DNA from: Clostridia bacterium
Lineage (GTDB): Bacteria; Bacillota; Clostridia; UMGS1883; UMGS1540
Direction: 5' to 3'
Assembly: GCA_017620205.1 (NCBI GenBank)
Contig: JAFZQX010000045.1
Coordinates: 1 to 45,202 of the forward strand
DNA length: 45,202 nucleotides
The position numbers and the translations under genes were made by a program. Within the stretch, counting starts at the first letter, position 1. Every line of letters begins with the position of its first letter. This document shows, piece by piece, positions 27,778 through 34,390 of this stretch. The notes under the pieces were generated by a model. The model saw only the letters and a list, made by a program, of their open reading frames with translations. It was not told the DNA's origin and searched no databases.

Positions 27778-29341
27778 TGTTTGTACTCATCCTTTTTTTT
27801 CGATTGATATAAACTATAATAAGTATTATTGCAAATATAAGCAAAACTGCTGCGGCAACCATAGCGGTATCGTGTGACGTCCAGATAAATATTGAAGCGT
27901 GCTGGAGTTTTGCGTTGTCACTTATGATAACATTTATTTTTGACGATTCTTTGGATGCGACTGCAATTGTATAATTGCCGGGCTCCAAGCCTTCCAGAAT
28001 ATAATCCTGACCGGAAGACATCCACGTGTTCAGAAGCTTTCCGTTCGCGTCATAAACTACCACATCAAAGCCTTCCGCAAGTCTCATGAGGATTACGTCT
28101 TTTATGCTGACAACGAGCCTTGTCATATAAATGCTCTCTGATTTTTCCGCATGGCTTTTATCGTCTATTCTGCCGTTTGCGTCAACATCAAAGTTTAGGT
28201 CGCTTATTTTGCTTTTGTATTTATCGGGCAAAGATGTAATTTTAGCTTCATATTTGCGGTCTTTTTCAAGATCCGTAACCGTAATTAAACCGTCTTTATC
28301 AGTTGTGAACTCGCCCTTTTCGGCTATCTTGACTACAACGCCTTCGATAGGCTCGCTGTTGTATTCGTCAAAGATTTTTATTGTCATCTGTGTTTTTTCA
28401 CACTCAACAGTATGAATCTCGTCTTCTTCAGCGCTTGAAACGCTGACGTCAAGCGTGTTTTCGCTTACCGCATAGTACTGCTTTGCGGATTTCTGGCTGA
28501 CGGTGTAACGGCCGAGGTGCAGCTCGTGAGATTCTCCGTAACCGTTTTCATCACAAATAATCTCGTCTACAACATCTCCCTGGCGGTAACGGACGGAGCC
28601 GTCAACAGATACGATGTCATCGGCGGCAAGTACTTCATAAACGCCGTCGGAAACAGGCTGCTTTGTCTCTTCGTCTTCCGCCTGAATGCGGATAATACTC
28701 TTAAGAGGAGACATCAAAACACGAAGGTTATAAGGATATGTCCAGTCGTGCTGCGAGTTTATTTCAAACACAATATCTCTTGAAACACTAAAACCGTCCG
28801 GAGCGTTTAAATTGTGAAGCGAATACTGACCGTAAGGAATCTTTTCCGGCAGGAAAAACGTTCCGTTTTCTGTTGTTTCAAATTGCTGATAAGATGTTTT
28901 TTTCGGGTAATATGTATAGAGGGTTTGAAGGCCTCCGCCGCTGTATTTTTCGGAATAAAGCTCAAATTTTATTCCGCGTTGTTTTATAACCTGATCTGTT
29001 TCTTCGTCAACCACCGTTACGAAAACAGCAACTTTATCGCGGCCTTGCGACGGTATATCGCTGAACTCAGGCGTTTCTTCGTCTTCGCCGCCGCCACCGC
29101 CGCCACCGCCGGCGTTGTTGTTATCGTAATCGTGTTCTTTGGGGCTCGTATTATAATCAGTGGCATATTCGTCCAGGTTGTCTATATCATAATAAGGAAA
29201 ATCATTCTTTCTGGTTTGTGAAATGTATAACAGCAAAAGCATCATTATAAGAAGCACAATCATCAAAATTGCCGCCATAAGGTCAGTGAAAGTTTTCCAA
29301 TAACTTTCCTCTGTGCTTTTTTTTCTGTTTGTTTTTTTCAT
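27767..29341 (-). CDS. MotB/ZorB-like membrane protein with Cna-B/SpaA-like extracellular stalk
   Basis: A 524-residue protein. Residues 14-41 (SYWKTFTDLMAAILMIVLLI then MMLLLLYI) match the plug/transmembrane segment of MotB, ZorB and ExbD relatives, with Asp 20 at the place of the proton-binding Asp. After it come an acidic spacer, an eight-Gly run (78-85), and four beta-sandwich repeats (about 104-197, 214-303, 318-390, 407-485). The repeats have SpaA/Cna-B features such as TENGTFFLPEKIPYGQYSLH and CDENGYGESHELHLGRYTV. A second hydrophobic segment (492-512) and a basic tail (NRKKR) end the protein. No OmpA-like peptidoglycan domain and no LPXTG motif are seen. The gene lies 17 bp after the MotA-like gene, and its stop overlaps the Wzz-like gene. 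Confidence 0.75.
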   Translation of the reverse strand: MKKTNRKKSTEESYWKTFTDLMAAILMIVLLIMMLLLLYISQTRKNDFPYYDIDNLDEYATDYNTSPKEHDYDNNNAGGGGGGGGEDEETPEFSDIPSQGRDKVAVFVTVVDEETDQVIKQRGIKFELYSEKYSGGGLQTLYTYYPKKTSYQQFETTENGTFFLPEKIPYGQYSLHNLNAPDGFSVSRDIVFEINSQHDWTYPYNLRVLMSPLKSIIRIQAEDEETKQPVSDGVYEVLAADDIVSVDGSVRYRQGDVVDEIICDENGYGESHELHLGRYTVSQKSAKQYYAVSENTLDVSVSSAEEDEIHTVECEKTQMTIKIFDEYNSEPIEGVVVKIAEKGEFTTDKDGLITVTDLEKDRKYEAKITSLPDKYKSKISDLNFDVDANGRIDDKSHAEKSESIYMTRLVVSIKDVILMRLAEGFDVVVYDANGKLLNTWMSSGQDYILEGLEPGNYTIAVASKESSKINVIISDNAKLQHASIFIWTSHDTAMVAAAVLLIFAIILIIVYINRKKRMSTNNAK

Positions 29342-29358
29342 AATAACATCCCGCTAAA

Positions 29359-30885
29359 CTAATTATATTGTATCAGCTTTTCAAATTCTTCTTTTGAAGC
29401 ACCGTTTGCCAGATATTTTCCGCAGCCGTATTTGCATCCTGCTTTTATCAGCTCAGCAACCTGCTTCGCGGACGAAATGTTTTCCGCAATACAACCGGTG
29501 TTCTTTTTCCTTGTATAATCAATTACCGTTTTAATATACTCTGCGTCAGATAAGTTATCAACATTTATAATTATTTCGTCGGCTGATATGTTTTTCAGCT
29601 GGTCAAGCGAGCCGTCAAAACCTTTTATAATGACTTTGAAGCCTTTTTTCAAAAGCTGTTCCTCTGTTTTTTTGGCTTCTTTTTCGCACGTTATATAACA
29701 ATCGAAAGCTATTGCTATTTCAATTGCTCTCGGCTCGAGAGAATACTTTTCTGCTAAAGCGCTCATGCAGTCGGCGATATCAAGCGCCATCAGATCTGTT
29801 TTTGAAACGCTCAAAACAACGGGGATTGTCTGATTTCCGTTTGCTTTCCATTCGCTTATGCAGCTGCAGGCATTATCCCAAAGCTTTCTGTTTAGCTTTG
29901 TTATATATCCGTTTGATTCGATAACCGGCATATATACGGAAGGGTGAATCTCACCTAAATCACTGTGCATCCAACGAAGCGCGCAAATGGCTTTAACCGT
30001 TTTTTTCTCTGCAAGTTCCAATATGGGCTCAAACACGAAACCTATTTCACCCTTTTCGGCGGCAGACAGAATATCTATCATTAAGCGCTGTCCACGTATG
30101 CCGCTGTTGTCCGCGCCGTTTAGCATTATGCTGCTGTTGTCTTTTATAATGCTCAGCGTTTCTATTGTTTTCTTTGCGTTTTGCAGCTGTTCAACTCTCA
30201 GAAGCTCGTCGGGAGAAGGTTGTATTTTCAAATGATATTCCTCAATAAAAACCTGCATTTGTCTGAGCATCGAATTCCATATCAAACGGTAAATAACATT
30301 AAAAAGTATTGAAAGAATAACGCCTATTATTGAAGTGTAAAAAGCTGTTGCAATACCTTTTAAAAGCACTTCAATGCTTGTCATGGTTGCTTCAACGGTA
30401 CTGAATGTTACGGCGTTTACACCTGTTATCAAACCGAGAAAAGTTCCGAGCAAGCCAAGCGATGTCAGTGTTCCCGCAATCTGGAGAACAACGCCGCGCC
30501 AGCTTCTGATTGAGACGGAGTCTTCATTGATATAATCTTCAATATCGCTTATTACAATGCCCGTTTCCTTTTGCTTTTCAGCATTTTCAATATAGGAGTC
30601 AAAAAGCTCGTCGAGGTCGCGCTGATAAAAAAACGGTTTAGTATTGGCAACCGAAGTCCAGATGCTGTCAGAGTTTATTTCCTTTGCCTTTTGTATGCTT
30701 TTAAGCCCGGTTTTAAATCCTTTTATGTACATAATACTCGGCGCGATACCGAAAACGGCGCCAAATAAAATAAACGCGCCCATAACTACCGTAACCGCAA
30801 GCGAGAGCAGGTCCGGAGCCATAGCTATGAACGCCAAACAAATACTTCCCAATAATACCGATAAAATAACAACAGTCTTTTTCAT
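29359..30885 (-). CDS. MotA/TolQ/ExbB/ZorA-type channel fused to degenerate EAL domain
   Basis: A 508-residue protein. The N-terminal half has four membrane segments (about 4-21, 28-52, 131-156, 177-203). TM3 contains AGTLTSLGLLGTFLGLITGV, the GLLGT-x2-G core typical of MotA/ExbB/TolQ/ZorA ion channels. TM4 is GIATAFYTSIIGVILSILFN. A cytoplasmic EAL fold follows (about 265-505): GFVFEPILELAEKKTVKAIC, LRWMHSDLGEIHPSVYMPVIES, and a late GCKYGCGKYLA. Catalytic positions are lost: EAL is ICA (300-302) and DDFGTG is KGFDGS. An enzyme-dead EAL may bind c-di-GMP or a protein partner. It is the first gene of the operon, with GAGG 7 bases before its ATG and a strong promoter about 140 bp upstream. Confidence 0.82.
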   Translation of the reverse strand: MKKTVVILSVLLGSICLAFIAMAPDLLSLAVTVVMGAFILFGAVFGIAPSIMYIKGFKTGLKSIQKAKEINSDSIWTSVANTKPFFYQRDLDELFDSYIENAEKQKETGIVISDIEDYINEDSVSIRSWRGVVLQIAGTLTSLGLLGTFLGLITGVNAVTFSTVEATMTSIEVLLKGIATAFYTSIIGVILSILFNVIYRLIWNSMLRQMQVFIEEYHLKIQPSPDELLRVEQLQNAKKTIETLSIIKDNSSIMLNGADNSGIRGQRLMIDILSAAEKGEIGFVFEPILELAEKKTVKAICALRWMHSDLGEIHPSVYMPVIESNGYITKLNRKLWDNACSCISEWKANGNQTIPVVLSVSKTDLMALDIADCMSALAEKYSLEPRAIEIAIAFDCYITCEKEAKKTEEQLLKKGFKVIIKGFDGSLDQLKNISADEIIINVDNLSDAEYIKTVIDYTRKKNTGCIAENISSAKQVAELIKAGCKYGCGKYLANGASKEEFEKLIQYN

Positions 30886-31024
30886 AATACCTCACATTTT
30901 TATCCAAAAGCAGCGGCAATGTATAAAAATCTTCAAAGATTACAAAAGCGTGCTTTTTTAGTTAAAACAATAATCTGCCGATAATTATGCAAATTTGTAA
31001 AATGAGTATAGTATTCCTACTTAA

Positions 31025-31053
31025 AATATATCAAAAAAATGCAGAATTGTCAA
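31025..31053 (-). promoter_or_regulatory. Promoter of the polysaccharide operon
   Basis: On the minus strand TTGACA (31048-31053) and TATATT (31025-31030) are separated by exactly 17 bases, a near-consensus vegetative promoter. Transcription should start near 31018, leaving an untranslated leader of about 130 bases before the MotA-EAL gene. That leader has only short stems (for example AATCT/AGATT followed by a T-run) and no c-di-GMP riboswitch that I can recognise. Confidence 0.75.
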
Positions 31054-31286
31054 TATTTTTTTGTGAAATTTGTTTATTTTTGATTGCGCAATTATCAATG
31101 GCGGAGAACATTTTTGTAAAAGATAAAAAAGCGGTGAATGACAGGAACGGAAAAATGAATGGAAGCTACAAAAAACGCACATTGTTTGTGATATTCTATA
31201 TTCGTAAAGAAAAATAATTCAATTTGTAGGTTTTATATATGAAAAGCAGGTTATTACGGTGTTAAGAGAGAACTAATGAAAAAGTG

Positions 31287-31295
31287 TGGTATGAT
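31287..31295 (+). promoter_or_regulatory. Extended -10 promoter for nucleotidase gene
   Basis: TGGTATGAT is an extended -10 element (TGN plus TATGAT) with no good -35 box 17 bases upstream. Transcription would start near 31302, about 150 bases before the gene. The rest of 30886-31300 is AT-rich, holds the minus-strand promoter, and shows no convincing gene. Confidence 0.45.
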
Positions 31296-31301
31296 AAAAA
31301 C

Positions 31302-31453
31302 AGGGAAGAGGATGAAAAAAACTCTGTTGGAACCCCGAACTGTACACGAAAGAGCTGCGAATACAGCAAAACTGATTCAGGAAGTGTACAAATAACTGTC
31401 CGTTTTATGGTACATCTTTTTTGATATATTATATATGGAAAGGGGATGTACCT
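31302..31453 (+). promoter_or_regulatory. Structured leader with two exclusive pairings
   Basis: TGTACAC (31341-31347) can pair with GTGTACA (31384-31390), enclosing two small hairpins: GCTG/CAGC with a CGAATA loop, and CTG/CAG around ATT. The same second strand (TGTAC, 31385-31389) can instead pair with GTACA (31410-31414), which is followed by six T (31417-31422). This resembles an antiterminator/terminator switch. The terminator stem is short (five pairs plus a wobble). No known riboswitch class is recognised. The ribosome site GGAAAGGGGATG lies just before the gene. Confidence 0.4.
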
Positions 31454-32005
31454 ATGAAAAAGTTTAATATTTTGTGCGACGCGGACGATACCATACAGGA
31501 GCTTATGCCGTATTGGCTCGGAGAGCTTAACGGAAAGTATAATTTAAACGTTAAAAAAGAGGATATAAAATCCTGGGATATTATGAAAGCTTTTCCCACG
31601 CTTTCTGAGGAAGAGGTTTTTGAGCCTTTATACAGGGATGACTTTTGGGATACGACAACGCCCGTTGAAGGCAGCGCGTATTACCTTAAAAAGCTTGTAA
31701 GTGACGGACATAATCTGCTGATAGTTACAGCGAGCAATCCCGAAACGTTTGATGCAAAAACGCGAAAACTTATGGAAATGTTCCCATTTTTAAAGAAAGA
31801 ACAAATTATAAGGGAAAACAATAAACAAACGGTTGACGGTGATATTTTAATAGATGACGGCGTTCACAATCTTTTGGGCGGCAGGTATAAAAAGTTTTTA
31901 TTCAATCAGCCAAACAATTCGCTCTTTAACGAAAAAGAACACGACATCACAAGAGTTTTTTCATGGAAAGAGATTTACGAAAGGATAAGCCGCATGGCGG
32001 CGTAA
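31454..32005 (+). CDS. 5'(3')-deoxyribonucleotidase-like HAD phosphatase
   Basis: ATG 31454 gives 183 residues and sits 8 bases after AAAGGGGATG; an upstream TTG is not needed. The sequence has HAD motif I CDADDT (nucleophile D9, acid/base D11), motif II in LIVTASNPETF, and motif IV in DILIDDGVHNLLGG. The cap and core pattern (WDIMKAFPTLSEEEVFEPLY) matches the NT5C-type deoxyribonucleotidases that dephosphorylate dNMPs or UMP. It likely balances nucleotide pools in the cytoplasm. The phosphatase gene starts 9 bp after its stop, suggesting a two-gene operon. Confidence 0.82.
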   Translation: MKKFNILCDADDTIQELMPYWLGELNGKYNLNVKKEDIKSWDIMKAFPTLSEEEVFEPLYRDDFWDTTTPVEGSAYYLKKLVSDGHNLLIVTASNPETFDAKTRKLMEMFPFLKKEQIIRENNKQTVDGDILIDDGVHNLLGGRYKKFLFNQPNNSLFNEKEHDITRVFSWKEIYERISRMAA

Positions 32006-32014
32006 AGCGAATAT

Positions 32015-32716
32015 ATGATATACGTTATGTCAGACCTTCACGGGCGCTATGATTTGTACATAAAAATGCTCGAAAAAATAAACCTCGGCAAGGAAGATAC
32101 TCTTTATATCCTCGGCGATGTTGTGGACCGCGGTGCGGACGGCGTTAAAATACTTCTTGACATGATGAAAAGGGACAACATAGTTCCGCTTATAGGAAAC
32201 CATGAGCACATGGCATTTAGCGTTTTGAAAAAGTTTTGCGTAGAAATAACGGAGGATAATTACGATAAGCAGATAGACGAAAAGACGTATGACATGTACG
32301 GCATGTGGATTTATAACGGCGGAGAGGATACTCTTAAAGGTTTTATGCGGCTTGACAAAGATAACCGCGAAAGCGTTTTGAATTATCTCGGCGAGTTCGG
32401 GCTTTTTGAGGAGGTTGAAGCCGGCGGGAATAGATTTGTTTTGGCACACGGCGGTTTTGAAAACTTTTCTGAGGACAGGGATTTAGATAGTTACAGCCTT
32501 GAAGAAACAGCCTGGGCACGGTGCGATTATAACAAAAGGTATTTTAAAGATAAATACCTTATCACGGGACATACGCCTACGGCGCTGATAGATAAAAAAA
32601 GCACCGGCAAAATTTATAAGAAAAACGGACATATCGCAATAGACTGCGGCGCGTTTTTTTTAAACAAACTCGGCTGTATAAGGCTTGACGATATGGAAGA
32701 ATTTTATGTAGAATAA
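32015..32716 (+). CDS. PP2A-type metallophosphatase (PrpA-like)
   Basis: A 233-residue calcineurin-like phosphatase. Metal ligands are seen in MSDLHGRYD (D7, H9), LGDVVDRGADG (D35, D38) and IGNHEHM (N62, H63). A later TGHTPT supplies another His. The VDRG form puts it with the bacterial Ser/Thr phosphatases related to lambda phosphatase and PrpA, or with bis(5'-nucleosyl) tetraphosphatases. Its pairing with a nucleotidase makes a nucleotide substrate plausible. No signal peptide. The start ATG has a weak ribosome site, and coupling to the gene ending 9 bp upstream may help. Confidence 0.82.
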   Translation: MIYVMSDLHGRYDLYIKMLEKINLGKEDTLYILGDVVDRGADGVKILLDMMKRDNIVPLIGNHEHMAFSVLKKFCVEITEDNYDKQIDEKTYDMYGMWIYNGGEDTLKGFMRLDKDNRESVLNYLGEFGLFEEVEAGGNRFVLAHGGFENFSEDRDLDSYSLEETAWARCDYNKRYFKDKYLITGHTPTALIDKKSTGKIYKKNGHIAIDCGAFFLNKLGCIRLDDMEEFYVE

Positions 32717-32787
32717 AAAAGTTTAGGGACAACGGAACTTAAAGACGTGATGCAAATTTTGTATAAGAATTTGAAAAATCCGAAAGA

Positions 32788-32882
32788 AAAGGCTATACTT
32801 ATTTAAAAAATAGCCTTTGCGGCAGGAAAGAGTGCCGCTAAAGCAAGAGGAGCAAGGTAAAAATTACCTCGCTCCTCTTGCT
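32788..32882. repeat. Three tandem perfect hairpins between convergent genes
   Basis: Hairpin 1: AAAGGCTAT (32788-32796) with ATAGCCTTT (32810-32818). Hairpin 2: GCGGCA (32819-32824) with TGCCGC (32833-32838). Hairpin 3: a 41-base element (32842-32882) of AGCAAGAGGAGC then AGGTAA, paired with its complement and interrupted only by one A-C mismatch. No proper T-run follows hairpins 2 or 3. They may serve as terminators for the convergent phosphatase and gltD transcripts or protect their 3' ends. Confidence 0.65.
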
Positions 32883-32923
32883 ATGTCTTATTGATGAAAG
32901 GATCATACCGTATGCAGCGGTTA

Positions 32924-34390
32924 TCAAATCATATTGGTATAACCCATAAGGAAAATGTCAACTTCTTTCGCGCAGCGTCTGCCTTCGTTTATGGCACGTA
33001 CTACGAGCGACTGACCTATGTGCATATCGCCCGCGGTAAACACCTTTTCCGCGCTTGATTTATATTTGCCGTCTTCCGTTTTAACGGCGTTTCTCTGTGT
33101 AAGCTCCGCGCCGAACGCTTCGGGAACATATTTCTTTGTGCCGAGAAATCCCGCCGCGATAATCATCATATCGGCGTCAATTGTCTTTTCGGAGTTTTCA
33201 ATTTCACAAAGCTTGCCTTCGCTAAATTCTACCTGAACCGTTTTAAGCGCTTTGAGTTTTCCTTTTTCGCTTATAATCTCTTTAACGGTCGTTTTGTAAA
33301 CTCTCGGGTCCGCGCCGAAAACGGCAATAGCCTCTTCCTGGCCGTAGTCCGTTTTGAGTATTTTCGGCCACTCCGGCCACCCGTTGTTTTCAGTTCGTTG
33401 GAGTGGCGGTTTCGGCATCATTTCAAGCTGAACTACCGATTTTGCGCCGTGTCTTATGCAGGTTCCGAGACAGTCGTTTCCTGTATCGCCGCCGCCGACG
33501 ATTACTACATTTTTGCCTTTGGGATCGTAATATTCTTTATCTTCAAAGTTTGAATTTAAAAGGCTCTTTGTGTTTTTCGTAAGGAAATCTACGGCGAAAT
33601 AAATGCCGTCGCAGTCTCTGCCGGGAGCCGTAATATCCCTCGGCTGATTTGCGCCGCAGCAAAGAATTACAGCGTCAAAATTTTGGAGTATTTCCTGCGC
33701 GGAGATGTCACGTCCAACATCGCAGTTTACCTTGAATTCCACGCCTTCTTTGCGCATTAAATCTATCTTTCTCTCTATAACCTTTTTGTCAAGCTTCATA
33801 TTGGGAATGCCGTACATCAAAAGGCCGCCGACCCTGTCGTTTTTCTCAAAGACTGTAACTTCATGTCCTCTTTTGTTTAAGCAGTCAGCCGCCGCAAGAC
33901 CCGAAGGACCTGAGCCGACTATTGCAACCTTTTTGCCGCTTCTTACCTTCGGCGGTTGCGGTTTTATAAGACCTTTTTTATAACCGTTTTCTATAATATA
34001 AAGCTCGTTATCGTGTACCGTAACGCTTTCGCCGTCCATGCCGTTTACGCATGCAACCTCGCAAAGCGCGGGGCAAACTCTGCCCGTGAATTCGGGGAAG
34101 TTATTCGTTTTAAGAAGTCTTGACAAAGCGTTTTCAAGATTGTCTTTATAGAGCGCGTCATTGAATTCGGGAATGAGGTTATTTAAGGGACAGCCCGTTG
34201 CCATACCGCTTAAAATCATGCCCGACTGGCAAAACGGAACGCCGCAGTTCATACATCTTGCCGCCTGCTCCTTACGCTCTTTCGCCTTTAAGGGGATATA
34301 AAATTCGTTAAAGTTTTTTATGCGCTCTAAAGGGTCAATCCTTTTTTTTGCATTTCTTTTATATTCTAAAAATCCTGTTGGTTTGCCCAT
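32924..34390 (-). CDS. gltD: Glutamate synthase small subunit
   Basis: 488 residues from ATG 34390, overlapping the gltB stop in TGATG; a GTG one codon upstream is also in frame. Fe-S cysteines are in AARCMNCGVPFCQSGMILSG and GCPLNNL; GRVCPALCE adds another pair. FAD binds at VAIVGSGPSGLAAADCL, and NADPH at VVIVGGGDTGNDCLGT. With GltB it makes two glutamates from glutamine and 2-oxoglutarate using NAD(P)H. It ends the operon, with the hairpin cluster about 40 bp beyond the stop. Confidence 0.97.
   Translation of the reverse strand: MGKPTGFLEYKRNAKKRIDPLERIKNFNEFYIPLKAKERKEQAARCMNCGVPFCQSGMILSGMATGCPLNNLIPEFNDALYKDNLENALSRLLKTNNFPEFTGRVCPALCEVACVNGMDGESVTVHDNELYIIENGYKKGLIKPQPPKVRSGKKVAIVGSGPSGLAAADCLNKRGHEVTVFEKNDRVGGLLMYGIPNMKLDKKVIERKIDLMRKEGVEFKVNCDVGRDISAQEILQNFDAVILCCGANQPRDITAPGRDCDGIYFAVDFLTKNTKSLLNSNFEDKEYYDPKGKNVVIVGGGDTGNDCLGTCIRHGAKSVVQLEMMPKPPLQRTENNGWPEWPKILKTDYGQEEAIAVFGADPRVYKTTVKEIISEKGKLKALKTVQVEFSEGKLCEIENSEKTIDADMMIIAAGFLGTKKYVPEAFGAELTQRNAVKTEDGKYKSSAEKVFTAGDMHIGQSLVVRAINEGRRCAKEVDIFLMGYTNMI

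Noticed and set aside
27767-30885. Zorya anti-phage defence system
   Set aside because: The pair resembles ZorA/ZorB in its membrane parts, but no ZorC, ZorD or ZorE nuclease or helicase gene is nearby and the extra domains (EAL, Cna-B) do not fit Zorya.
27767-30885. Flagellar motor genes motA/motB
   Set aside because: No other flagellar genes are in the window, the MotB-like protein lacks an OmpA-like wall-binding domain, and the operon is for glycan assembly.
30886-31053. c-di-GMP riboswitch in the leader of the EAL fusion gene
   Set aside because: I looked for the conserved GEMM core sequences on the minus strand and did not find them.
30987-31217. 76-codon plus-strand reading frame
   Set aside because: AT-rich, no ribosome site, no recognisable protein pattern, and it runs over the promoter of the opposite operon.
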